DNA of 64,000 bases from Camellia lanceoleosa (lineage: Eukaryota > Streptophyta > Magnoliopsida > Ericales > Theaceae): NCBI GenBank assembly GCA_025200525.1, contig CM045758.1, forward strand, positions 193,600,463-193,664,462, given 5' to 3'. Below, piece by piece: positions 23,014 through 33,894 of the stretch (position 1 is the stretch's first letter; every line of letters begins with the position of its first letter). The notes under the pieces were generated by a model. The model did not search any database and was not told where the DNA came from. It was given only the letters and a program-made list of their open reading frames with translations. The translations under genes were made by a program, and so were the position numbers.

Positions 23014-23630
23014 CTAGAGTGGTAGGTCAAACGGGCCAAACAACCACAGGAAGTAGTGTTGCATAAAAAGCTCAAATTCCCATCCTAACTGGACCACACC
23101 AAAACACATCCACACTATCTGGACTATAAAAATGGGAACAGACTGTATGTATCCCCAAAACACTTGATCAATAATCCAACCAGGTGTCTCGATATATGAC
23201 AAGTCATTACTAAAGTCAACATTTTGAATATTAATAATATCTAGCGGGTTAGGGACAGTGGTAAAAATGTAGTCCTTGGAGTACACGTTTCCCTTCTTGC
23301 CACAAAATCTGGGGGTAAAAGGCCTATGATGTAGTGCGGGCGGTCATATCCCGGAGCAATGCCGAGGACACAAGTGGGTCCAAGAAAATGTCCGCGCGTA
23401 TGGGCACGACTCTGTCTCCATAGTAAGTATGGGACATCAGTAGGATCAGTCTGTATATAAATTGGCCAACCTATCAATTGGGCAAGGCCTGGATGCGGTC
23501 TCCTAATGATATCCTCTGAGTCTTCCCTTCCTTTAGGTGAGGCGGGGGCGAGATGCTCTGCTAAAATATCATCCAAATTAATGGCTCCAAGCTCATCTCA
23601 AAATGCCTCATCAAGGTTAATCTCGGACAT
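23014..23630 (-). pseudogene. Unrecognised reading frame between primer site and gag
   Basis: From Met at 23630 the minus strand reads MSEINLDEAF, one TGA, then GAINLDDILAEHLAPASP and LIGWPIYIQTDPTDVPYLLW. A shift within 23241-23286 leads into DYIFTTVPNPLDIINIQN and a Trp/Phe-rich hydrophobic tail (GYIQSVPIFIVQIVWMCFG) ending at 23014. Roughly 200 codons, with only one stop and one shift, suggest it once encoded a protein. The INLD motif occurs twice near the start; the hydrophobic tail might be membrane-associated. I do not recognise the family. It sits where chromoviruses usually have only a leader, and could be an extra element ORF or captured sequence. Confidence 0.45.
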
Positions 23631-23808
23631 TCCTACATCACTAGAAAAAACGTGAGATTTTATATAAAATGATTAACGTCGCAGGTAAAGATTTATTTAT
23701 TTTAATTTATTATGTTTATCTAGCTATATAGTTTTATTTATAACTTTTTGAACTTTCTGATCAAAATAAAATAGTTTTTTTTTTCTTTTTTTTTTTGAAT
23801 AAACCATT

Positions 23809-23820
23809 GCTCTGATACCA
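23809..23820 (-). promoter_or_regulatory. Primer-binding site, initiator Met-tRNA
   Basis: Minus-strand TGGTATCAGAGC, complementary to the 3' end of plant initiator Met-tRNA, lies four bases inside the 5' LTR and sets the element's direction. Confidence 0.9.
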
Positions 23821-23824
23821 CCTT

Positions 23825-25202
23825 TGTCACGACCCAACCTCAAGACTTAGGGCTGGAATCGCAACTTACTAAATAATTATAATCGTAACAAGTTAAATGG
23901 CTCTGGCGGAGGCAAAATGGAAAGAAGAAAAGAATTAAACAGAAAATTTACTGCATTATACTATTTTAATAAAATAAGGTACATCTATGGGGATTTTATT
24001 ATTTTATTATCCAATGACTGGCTCTCAAAAGGAAGAAAAGGAAAGGAAAAAAAACAAAATAACGGGTCAACATCAAATTCTTGTACGGGTTCGACTACAT
24101 GAGGGTACGGGTCTTCCTTACATCTCGTTACTTGAAAGGGTAATAGCTATAAGCACACAACAGAGTGACAAATATTATGCCAAGGGTATAGGGAATACAA
24201 AATAACCACGGATATAGTTAGTTAAGTTAAAACATTTACATAACTTAATTTGAATAAACAAATTATTTAGGTGGCAGAAACTAAAATACAGAAATTATGT
24301 AAATAAATCATCATAACCACGGTACAGAACAGAACAGAGGTCACATGAGTGACAATCAGAACAGAGGTCGATGGATCCGTAACAAATAGAGGACCACAAA
24401 GTGGCCAAACAGAGACCAATGGTTATTTAAGTCCCCCAAGGCATGGGACTCCCGTGGTGGTACTTACAAAACATATAAGGTTATAGTCAAATATATACTA
24501 AAATTTAAACAAACTTATCGATAGGTTTCATTTTAAACAAATAGAGTTTAGAAATTAATTCACGTAATTAAAATATTAATATAATTTATAAAACATAACT
24601 TGTATAAAATAAATTATGGTAAGTCAAAACATACGTAAAATATATTACAGTGACTCAAGGTATAACATAACTCACCTTAAGATTGAGTCTTACTAATTCC
24701 TTTCTATTTCTATTGGTTTTCGGGCCCTCCCTTGCTCTCTATTTTTTTCGTTGAATCCTTCTCTCTCTCTCTCTCTCTTTTCTTCTTCTTTGTTTTTCCG
24801 TTTGTACTCACTTCACAGCACCTCCTCCCCCTATTTATACACATAACTTAGGTGATGACTCATCCTTATCTAATGGCCCTAAGGTGAAGAATCACCTCCC
24901 CTCCCTAATCCTAGCTGTCCAGATGGCCCCCCACTCCTTCATCTCAGCAGATTTGTAATCTTTATAATTAATGGTACTTAATTTGCTTAATTATATCTAT
25001 ACATGCTAATCTTTTCACATTAATTAGTGATTAACTTAGCCCCCAAATAAATCTCCTCATCATATATTTGATAACCATAATGACAAATTAATTTACATAG
25101 CACGTATAACTTACTTATTTTATTACTTCCATTATTATTGTTCTTATTATTATTATTAATTGTGATTGGTTGTGGTATTAATTAAATATTTAGGGTGTCA
25201 CA
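23825..25202 (-). repeat. 5' LTR of the 9350-25202 gypsy element
   Basis: Partner of 9350-10740 with the same TG/CA ends; the target duplication AAATT follows at 25203-25207. Carries a minus-strand TATAAATAGGGGG promoter at 24832-24839 followed by a GTGAAGTGAG leader. A (CT)n tract is at about 24760-24780. Confidence 0.9.
24832..24839 (-). promoter_or_regulatory. TATA box in the gypsy 5' LTR
   Basis: Minus-strand TATAAATA followed by GGGGGAGGAGG; the identical motif is at 10355-10362 in the 3' LTR. Confidence 0.55.
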
Positions 25203-25207
25203 AAATT

Positions 25208-25606
25208 AACCCTGACTATATATCAATATTTGTCGATTATTTTATTCCACAACCCTCACTCTTCTTCGATATTGCTGTGATGAGATGAGAGTCTCTAGAG
25301 TTCGTCGCCAATCTTGAGCCACCGATCACCAATTTGGAGCTACCATTCACAGATCTGGAGCAACTCTATATCGATTTGGATCTACCATTTGCTGATCTGA
25401 AGCAATCATTCATCATTTTTGTGACACGATTCGTTGATCTCAACAAATTTCAATGAGTAAATTTCTTTTTCCATTGATGTTCGGTTGATTTACGGTGTTA
25501 TTACATGGTTTGATTTGCTATATAAATATTTGTTTTACATTGGTGTTGTTATAGTTATTGCTTTTTCTCTCTTCGTCTTCATAGATCCATATCTAGGGTT
25601 ATGAGG
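25208..25606. other. Non-LTR sequence between two LTR elements, with a small Leu-rich frame
   Basis: This continues the sequence interrupted at 9349 and is itself interrupted at 25606, resuming at 35878. A plus-strand frame without Met (25289-25456) encodes EFVANLEPPITNLELPF, then DLEQLYIDLDLPFADLKQS, with a recurring L(E/D)LPFxDL pattern. It may be the remnant of a leader exon of a host gene or of the PIF-like element that starts at 9131. No family recognised. Confidence 0.35.
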
Positions 25607-26156
25607 TGTGGGTGCTAATTTCTGACCTCACTGCCAAATAGGTACCCAGCTGGAGAGCACTGGCAGAATAGATCTAGCCCAAACAACCTGTTACAGAAAG
25701 ATAAGACTCCAGCAATGGTTCGTTCACCCGAGTGCACTCCGATGATCAAGTCAGTACTCAGTTATCTCCCAAAGATAATAAATAGTGCTTAACTCACTAG
25801 CCAGAATACAAAAGATAATGTACCTTAAACCCAAGAGGGTGCCTTACTTTTATAGCCAGCACTAACCTGATCCCTGTAGAAGCCTAGCTTCAATGGACTC
25901 TGGTTTAATGCTCATCCTGGACTCTCAAATAGATAAAGATAAACCCCTTAGGAGCTTTATCCTTACCCATATTGAGATCCTCTCTTATTCTAGGACTTTT
26001 GACCCTTATCCGTTCATCTTGGATTTCGGTATCTCCGCAGATAACCTTGGCCTAGCCGAGATCAGCTCGGCGCCATGACCAGGACACGTGGCACCTCGGC
26101 TGGCACTTCGGTGTCACCTTGGCCACGTGTTGCCATTCTCAAAATATGCCCCCACA
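25607..26156 (-). repeat. 3' LTR of the Tat-like element
   Basis: 550 bp, same length as its partner, with scattered substitutions. A polypurine-like AGAGGGCAG (minus) abuts it at about 26160-26168. Confidence 0.85.
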
Positions 26157-26473
26157 ACTGCCCTCTAGGTTCCATTACCTCGGCATCCTGAGGTGATAGA
26201 ACTTATATCGTTTGTCCACATAACACGTTGGCTAAGACTTACTCTATCCTTCATTACCAAGGTCATCAAACATCGGCTCCATATGACCAAGATTGTAGTC
26301 TGTTTCACCAATGCCTAAGAACCAAGAACCAAGAACCACGTTTTTCAAGTTCTTTAACCGAGATCGTCCCTCTGGCCGAGTTTTTCGCTCCATAAAACCA
26401 AGAACTCTAAGAGTTCTATCTGCGTATGAGCTGTCACGCATGGTTTCTCAACCGTTTTTGCCACGCGTCTTTT
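26157..26473. other. Internal 3' region of the Tat-like element
   Basis: Non-coding sequence between the polypurine tract and the nested Ogre-like LTR; AAGAACC is tandemly repeated near 26319-26336. Confidence 0.5.
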
Positions 26474-28369
26474 TGTAGATGCGCTCCCGAGAACTCTTCG
26501 ATATTCGCGCTGCAAAGGCGCAAATCTCGTTTTGTTTCGAGCTACTACAATTCGGACTCAATGTCACGGTTCTGAATCTAAATCTCACAAAGTGCAATGT
26601 GAGACCAATAAATCACCAAAGAGTCCAAATCCGGCAAATCCTTTTTGGAAAACTGATTTTAATAAAGAAGTGCCAAACATGGACTACTTTGCCAGATACA
26701 GAGTTGCCACCTAAATATTTTATTTTGGGAGAATTTAGGAAACCCTGACTTGTGCCTAAGGCCACGTGTCCGTCATCACCAAAGTTGCCTCAGTTCGGGA
26801 ACTTGGGTACGAGAGGGGAAGGTCATGCAATGAGCACCCCCGCTCGCCCGATCAAAGATCGGTCTGTACTAAGCATGATATTTTGTTTTTGAAAACACAT
26901 GTGCTCTTATTCCAGTTAATTAGCTAATCTTACTACGTGATGCGCACAGCATACAAGTATAGACTAGATCGCCTAATTTGGAACAAAACATTGTATATTC
27001 GTTTGAAAATGGTTTGGAATTTACTACTCGTAAGTAGGCTAAATCAGGGATTTTAATGAATTGTTCCAATTCAAGTAATCCAACCTTCACCCACAGGCAT
27101 TCAGGCAGTTATATCAAATAAGCAGTTAGCCTCATAGCAAGCATGCTTTCATGGTAATCGATAACACACATGCAGTATGCTAAAGCGTAAACACTCACAG
27201 TGTACTCCGAGCCAAAACAAAGAACTAGTTAGAAATCATGCATGATCCTAGTTCATGTTAAGATGGCTAATGCAACATATGCGAGAATGCAACTAAAAAT
27301 AGGCTCGGCTTTTCTAACATGGCATATGAAATGCAACTTGATACATGTATTCAAATAGGTATTGAAATACAATACAGTTGTATGATGCGCCGAGCTCGGT
27401 GCATGCAAAACAGATGAATGGATGCACACATGCAAAGCATAAGTATGCTAATCGAAATATGCCCTAAAACTAACCATCATAAGCGGTTAAGTAAAAGGGA
27501 GAAAGAAATGGGGGTTGGAAGACATGCATCACACACATGCACGCTTATTACAACAATTGGCCCTCTCGACGGAGGGTCCGAATAAGAAGCTAACTAGCTA
27601 ATCTAAGCTAATTAAACTAATTATTACAACATAAATTAATTAACTAATTCTAGTTAACTAACTAGTACAAAACAAATTGAAATAGCTAAACGCATTAACT
27701 ATTAAAGGTACAAACCAAAGCATAAGCTAGCTATCTAAGCATGGCAGCTAAGGAAAGCAATAAAACAGGAGGTTCTTAGAGGGAGAAGACTGGATGCATG
27801 CCCAGTCGCCTTGTTCGGAAATCCAATGCGATGCCCCGATTTGCCTCTGTTTTCAATTGTCCTCAGAACCTTGCACCAAGCTCCAGATAGCTTCTAACAC
27901 ATCTTGAGAACCTGTAGGAGGGTGGCCGACCAGTTGTTGGTGTCTGCAGCCATGGCTGACCACCTATCTTTGTTGAAAGCCAGGAAAAGTGGTAGGCCAG
28001 CTAGTTTTTCTTTGGCCGACCGGCTTGTTCTTCAGCCAATTCGATTTCTTTGCACAGAGAGCAAGAAAGGGCATAGCAATGTATTTGCAAGGTATGTGTG
28101 CACAACCACCCTCCCTATCATGTCATGAACTCAAGGAAGTGCGGTTCTCGACCCTCGGGCCACCAATCGCCCATTTCAATGCATGATGGCCAAGAGGCGA
28201 AGTTGCACAATTCAATATAAAATGAATGCACAAGTAAACACATGAAGCCTAAAACCTCTATCATGTATGATCAAGAGCGTCGGCGACCGGGAATTGAGGC
28301 ACGTTTCATTACTTTAAGTATAAAACGTTCCTCTTTTCTCGTGCCCGGATTAACACTTAATCCAAACAA

Positions 28370-28880
28370 CAATGCAAAGCAGGGCATACACAATGCGACT
28401 CAAGCATCCAAGTGTGCAATGCAACATGAACAACCTAACAAGGCTAATGACATGCACAATGCTAATGCATGTAACAACTAGCATTCACAATGCAAATAGA
28501 CAACATAGCATACACAATGCGATGTAACCTAAACATGCAAACAACATGGCATACACAATGCTATGAACTACATGCAAACAATCATGACATACTCAATGCT
28601 ATGAACTACATGGCATGCTCAATGTTTAATGTAAGATAGCATTCTCAATGCAAGGTGACATGGCATACACAATGCTAAATGCTAGGACCTAGATGGCATA
28701 CTCAACGCAAGGCAATCATAAGGTTCTAAACACAATGTAAAGCATGCATGCACGATGCAATGCAACAAGGGTAACCTAGCAATGTTAGGAACATGCATAC
28801 TCAATGCAAGGAACAACTTGGCATGCCCAATGCAAAGGACTACATAGCATACACAATGCGAAGTAAGATAAGCATGCAAG
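28370..28880. repeat. Expanded GCAT-loop-ATGC motif region
   Basis: GCATACACAATGC, GCATACTCAATGC, GCATGCACGATGC and similar 13-mers occur at irregular spacing across 500 bp. They are separated by AACATG/AACCTA words and are far more numerous than in the related LTR at 12720-12930. Confidence 0.75.
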
Positions 28881-31111
28881 CAACATGCAAGTGAACATAC
28901 TAAATGGACTTAAACCAAAAGGGGAAGACCTCAGTCATGCCCAAATCAGTGGCCATAATGATGAAACCAAGGCACCAAAGGCATATATAAGCATGTATGC
29001 CAATTGGCTCACCAATTAGGCTAAAGAGCACAACTCTCAAGAGTGCTCAAAGAATTACAAAAATGGAAGTGTAGCAACACTAAATGCACTGAAATTAGGT
29101 AAGAAATGATGCCAAATCATTTAAATAAAGCAAGTGAAGCATGCAAGAATCCTAAAGCATGAAAGCTAACAAAGAGGATTACTCTAGAGACATGCAATAC
29201 ATGGCACAAATGCATGAACCAACCATGGACAGAGCCGAAATAGGTCAAAACATGGACCAAAACATGCTAAGATGGAGGCTCAAAGACCTAGGCATGCAAG
29301 CATACAAGCTAGGCTACAAGTAAGGCAACAATGTACAATACTCAAAGGCATTCAAAGCATGAAAGAAGTGGGAACATGGCAGTCCTAAATGCTCTGAAAT
29401 GTCATGTTAAGTGATGCCAAATCATGTATACAACACAAATGAAGCATGCTATGATACTCAAAGCTTGAAGCAAGTAAGAGCATTTGTACTATAGCTATAC
29501 AAAACATGAAGCATATGGCTAAAGCAACCCAAAACAGTCCTAGAACATGTCAAAATGAGTCTAAAACATGCATGGAAGGAAGCAAAAACATGCTAGCATG
29601 AGGGGCATAAGACATGATGCATACAAGGTAAATAAGGTGGATTACACTACACCTATTAAGACCAAGCATGTGATGACTTAACCAGCAAAAATTAGAATTT
29701 TATCATAGCATAATAACCCCCAAAACACACTGAAATGATGGCTCGCAAGCTTAGGCATGAAGGCATACACAATGACTCATGTTAAGGCATAAAGGGGCTA
29801 ACCCTCCAACGCATTGAAAGAGCACAAAAATGCAAGTGCAAGACCATGAAACATGGACTGAAATCACATTATAAATGATGCCAAATCATTTAAATAGTCC
29901 AAGTAATGCATGCTAGTGGACTTGATGCACAAAGCTAGCAAGCTAGATTGAACCATGGCTATACAAAGCAAGTCATGTATGGCCAAAATAACCAAAATCA
30001 GAGCTAAAGCATGTTAAAACATGGACAAAAGCTTCTTGAATTTAATCCAAAAGCATGCTAGAATGACATGTCAAAGCATGATGCATGTTACGTTATTTCA
30101 TAGAAATGCACTACAAGTGCAAGGAGCATGCAAAGGCTAACCAAACCAAACCCTAACAGAGGTATGACATGGCAAGACATCACCAAAAACATGCTGAAAT
30201 GGAAAGAAAACAAGCTAGAATGACATGCTACTTCATGAAGCATACAAGACTAGTTTGTGTGATTTACACTACAAGTGTATTAGGCATGCATGGAGTGACA
30301 AAACCAAGCAAAAACAGTGGCATGCCACAGCAAAATAACCACAAATACAAGCTAAGATATGGCCAACATAAGCTTAACAAACATGTTCACACACGAGACA
30401 TTCAAGACAAGTATTGAAGACACAAGGAGAGGAGATGACCCTCTCCCATTTGGGACTTCAAAACACCCTTCCCACCACTGAAATTCCTCTAAGTTTCAGT
30501 GGTGAGAAGGCCAAAACAAGGTGGTCCCAAAGGCTCACAAAGAAGGCACAAAAGCAAGGCCAAACAAGGCCTAAGAGGAGGTAAACAACCCCAAACACAA
30601 AAGTGACCTTAAACAAAGATCTAAAGCACACAAAAATAGAACTTTTTACAGTAGGAAGTTAAGATTAAAACAGCATGCAAGAGGGTCCAAAAGCTTAAGC
30701 AAGAATGGGGGATTTAAGAGTTAAAAACTCACCCTTGAAGACCTTCTTTAGTACTGCAACTCTAGCAACCTCTTGGAGCTCAAACCAGCCCAAGAACACT
30801 AAAAACAACTTTAAGAAGCCTCAGCAACACAAGCAAGGTGTTTGAGTGTTAAAGTGAGACAAAATGACACTTTTATGCTCAAAATAAGATCAAAAAAGGA
30901 GATATAGATACAAAACTATATGTATCACTCCCACCTCTAATTTTTGAACCTAGAGGAGGGAGGAGATGGTTCTCTCTTATAGAGAACCAAAAGCAAAACT
31001 TCTTGAGGAAGCTAAGGTTCAAGGCAATCCCTCTATACATGGAGGATAGCTTTAGTGCCCTCCAGCTGTAGCTGGAGGAAAATATCTCCAAAAAGGTGGC
31101 AAAAAGCAGCC

Positions 31112-31149
31112 GACCACTTTAAGTGGTCGATCGACCACTTTAAGTGGTC
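31112..31149. repeat. 38-bp double palindrome
   Basis: Two copies of the 17-bp dyad GACCACTTTAAGTGGTC are separated by GATC, itself palindromic, so the whole 38 bp can pair with itself apart from the single central base of each dyad. It lies within the second Ogre-like LTR, in a region rich in AGTGGTC words. Confidence 0.9.
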
Positions 31150-31866
31150 TCCCAAGAAGACCACTGGTCGGCCATGGTGGGAGATGATCAACACACTGAA
31201 AACAAGCCAGGGGTGGGGTGGCCGACCAGAAAAGGTGGCCCAAAGACCCAGGAGACCAGTTGTCAGATCAGAAAATTGGTTGGCGAGAAGAAAAGTGGTC
31301 TCCAAGGGAAAATATTGGTCTCCCACCCTTGTACCACCTTCCAAACAAGGAAAATAAGGTTTGTACCAAAAAGAAACCAAAACGGATGCAAGACGAAAGT
31401 TCGGGAGGCAAAGCGCGCAGCTGGGAGCCTCGAAAACCAGCTGACAAGCACCAAAAATGGTTTAAGACCACAAACGTGGTCTCCCAAACCACAGTGGCCC
31501 TCTAGGCCAAGGAAAGAAGGTGTGGTTTAAAAACCACACCAAACGGAGAACGTTAAGCAGTCCCGAGACAAAGCGTGCGGCCGAAGGCTCCGAAAACCGA
31601 AAACTAGTCTCCAAACGGAAAAAGTGGTCTACGACCGCGAAAAGTGGTCTACAACCACAAAGAGATGGTCTGCAAAACCTCTCCCTCCCTCAGGAAAGGA
31701 AAACAAGGCCTGGTCCACAAATCAAGCCGAAGCACAAAGAGTTCAAAGGCCTGGAGGCAAGGCTCTCAGCCAAAACTCCGAAACCTCGAAACAAGCACAA
31801 CATGCACTATCATCGAGCGCTCAATCGATGACGTCTGAGTCTTAAGGTCGGTCAAAAATGGGGTCT

Positions 31867-32728
31867 CCTCTTTGACAGAACTTGAAAGTCATAAGTGACG
31901 GGAGTGAATGTCAAAGCCCAGAGACGACCCATTTTTGACAAGGTCGAAGACTTAGACAAACAGGCAAGATAACAAAGAGCTGCGCCCGCAGGTAGGGGCA
32001 AAATGCAAAGGACAATGCAAGATGCCGAACATAACTTATGATCATACAAAGAAAGCTGTAATGAAGCAATTATACACAATAAATGCAACAGTTTTAAGCA
32101 GGCGAATACAAATCAAACTACATTACATGCAGAAACGATGTAAGAGAATTATACAATTCTCGCTACGTCTCACGCGGAGTACATACAATACCGTCTGGTT
32201 CGTCTGGTCACACTAGCTTCAAATGAACCGTACATACAATATTATGCCTGCAAAAGAAAGAAACTCAACAGGTACAATATCGTTAGAAACATGCATAAAA
32301 ATGCAAGTGAAAAGTGCGTGACAACGCAGGTGGATGGAGTGCATGACAATACAACCTAAGTGTGCACTAACAATGCAAAAAGGGGTGCATGACAATGCAA
32401 CCTAAGTGTGATGCATAACAATGCAAGAGGAATGCAAGACGATACAATCTAAGCGTGACGCATAACAATGTGGTGCACTAACAAGTGCAGATAAGATGTG
32501 CAAGATAGCGCAAATGATACTATATAATGCACAAAACAGTGCGAATAAAATGCATGTACAATGCAAGTAAAGTGCACAAAACAGTGCGATGCGCAGAATA
32601 GCGTGATGAAATGCATGCACAATGCAAGACAGTACAGTAAATGCAAATGGTGACATATTCTAACCATGCTGGAATCAAGAGAGGGGGAAAAACAAATCCC
32701 AAAACAACCAATCAGGAGTGTGCTCAAC
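31867..32728. other. Transition zone of short-dyad repeats
   Basis: Begins with sequence echoing the LTR end (CCCATTTTTGAC near 31928). It then carries two copies of a GTACATACAATA block (about 32171 and 32231) and, from 32330 to 32650, many GCATGACAATGC-type motifs. A further copy of the GTACATACAATACCG block is at about 34786, beyond the arrays. No coding sequence. Confidence 0.55.
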
Positions 32729-32734
32729 GCAGCT

Positions 32735-33690
32735 TGAGACAAATTCCAAATACGCTGAAATCGTGTGAGGAAGGGGGGACACTCAAACTACGCTGAGATC
32801 GTGAGAGGAGGTCTAAAAACAAACTGCCCCAAGTACGCGCACGACGCAACCTGAGATAAATTCCAAACACGCTGAAATCGTGTGAGGAAAAGGGGCACTT
32901 AAACTACGCTGAAATCGTGAGAGGAGGTCCGAAAACAAACCGCCCTAGCGCGTACACGACGCCACCTGAGATAAATTCCAAACACGCTGAAATCGTGTGA
33001 GGAAAGGGACACTCAAACCACGCTGAAATCGTGAGAGGAGGTCCGAAAACAAACCGCCCAGGTGTGTACACGACGCCACCTGAGATAAATTTCAAACAAA
33101 CTGAAATCGTGTGAGGAAAAGGGGTACTTAAACCACGCTGAAATTGTGAGAGAAGGTCCGAAAACAAACTGCCCTAAGTGCGTGCACGGCATAACCTGAG
33201 ATAAATTCCAAACACGCTGAAATTGTGTGAGGAAATGGACACTCAAATCACGCTGAAATCGTGAGAGGAGGTCCGAAAACAAACCACCCCAAGCGCGTAC
33301 TGGACGCCACCTGAGATAAATTCTAAATACGCTGAAATCGTGTGAGGAAAGGGACACTCAAACCGTGCTGAAATCGTAAGAGGATGTCTGAAAACAAACT
33401 GCCCAGGCCCGTACACGATGCCACCTAAGATAAATTCCAAACACGCTGAAATCGTGTGAGGAAAAGGGGCACTCAAACCACACTGAAATCGTAAGAGGAG
33501 GTCCGAAAACAACCCGCTTAGGTGTGTGCATGACACAACCTGAGATAAATTCCAAACATGCTGAAATCATGTGAGGAAATGGGACACTCAAACCACACTG
33601 AAATCGTGAGAGGAGGTCCAAAAACAACCCGCCTAGGTGTGTGCACAACACAACCTGAGATAAATTCCAAACACACTAAAATCGTGTGAG
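32735..33690. repeat. Tandem array A: ~115-bp monomer, 9 copies
   Basis: The landmark TGAGATAAATT recurs at 32735, 32852, 32967, 33081, 33197, 33312, 33426, 33541 and 33656, a period of 114-117 bp. Each monomer has two versions of a dyad with loop CTGAAAT: ACACG/CGTGT and CACG/CGTG. Copies differ by point changes. The long minus-strand frames across this array only reflect its periodicity. Confidence 0.9.
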
Positions 33691-33705
33691 GAAAGAGGAG
33701 AAAAA

Positions 33706-33860
33706 GAAACATAGGGACATATCCCCATGTTTCCGGAAGAAAGAGAAACATAGGGACATATTCCCGTGTTTCCCGAAGGAAAGAGAAACATAGGGACATA
33801 TCCCCGTGTTTCCCGAAAGATAGAGAAACATAGGGACATATTCCCGTGTTTCGGAAAAAA
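33706..33860. repeat. Tandem array B: 40-bp monomer, 4 copies
   Basis: GAAACATAGGGACATA starts at 33706, 33745, 33785 and 33825. Each unit is an interrupted dyad: GAAACA pairs with TGTTTC and GGG with CCC around a central ACATATC-type loop. It follows array A within about 15 bp. Confidence 0.9.
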
Positions 33861-33894
33861 GGAGAGTGTGCATAACAATGCAACAAAAGGAAAG

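Larger units (their letters stand above)
9350..25202 (-). mobile_element. Ty3/gypsy chromovirus with three nested insertions
   Basis: The element is bounded by two similar ~1.38-kb LTRs, each starting TGTCACGACC and ending GGGTGTCACA. It is flanked by the 5-bp duplication AAATT at 9345-9349 and 25203-25207. A primer-binding site complementary to initiator Met-tRNA (TGGTATCAGAGC on the minus strand) sits at 23809-23820, so transcription runs leftward. Internal order on the minus strand is an unknown ORF, gag-protease, RT, RNase H, integrase and C-terminal chromodomain-like region, as in the Tekay/Del-type chromovirus lineage. Subtracting the nested inserts at 11139-15466, 15801-16480 and 16514-19124 leaves about 8.2 kb. 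All genes are broken. Confidence 0.92.
26474..31866 (-). mobile_element. Second Ogre-like LTR copy, 5.4 kb
   Basis: Shares landmarks in the same order and orientation with 11139-15466: TGTCACGGTTCT, GTGCCAAACATGGACT, GCCACGTGTCCGT, the AGCACCCCCGCTCGCCCGAT block, and the end TCTTAAGGTCGGTCAAAAA. It starts TGTAGATGCG, but its right end lacks the TGTCTACA terminus and no clear target duplication was seen. It is about 1.1 kb longer than the first copy, mostly through repeat-rich stretches. On the minus strand AAAGAGGAG directly precedes it like a polypurine tract, so it may be the 3' LTR of a truncated Ogre-like element whose 3' UTR is the adjoining arrays. No coding sequence is seen; the many short frames here are artefacts. 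Confidence 0.65.

Noticed and set aside
31055..31530. Overlapping 95-128 codon frames on both strands
   Set aside because: Six overlapping frames with different unrelated translations in a GGTC-rich LTR stretch, so none is favoured as coding.
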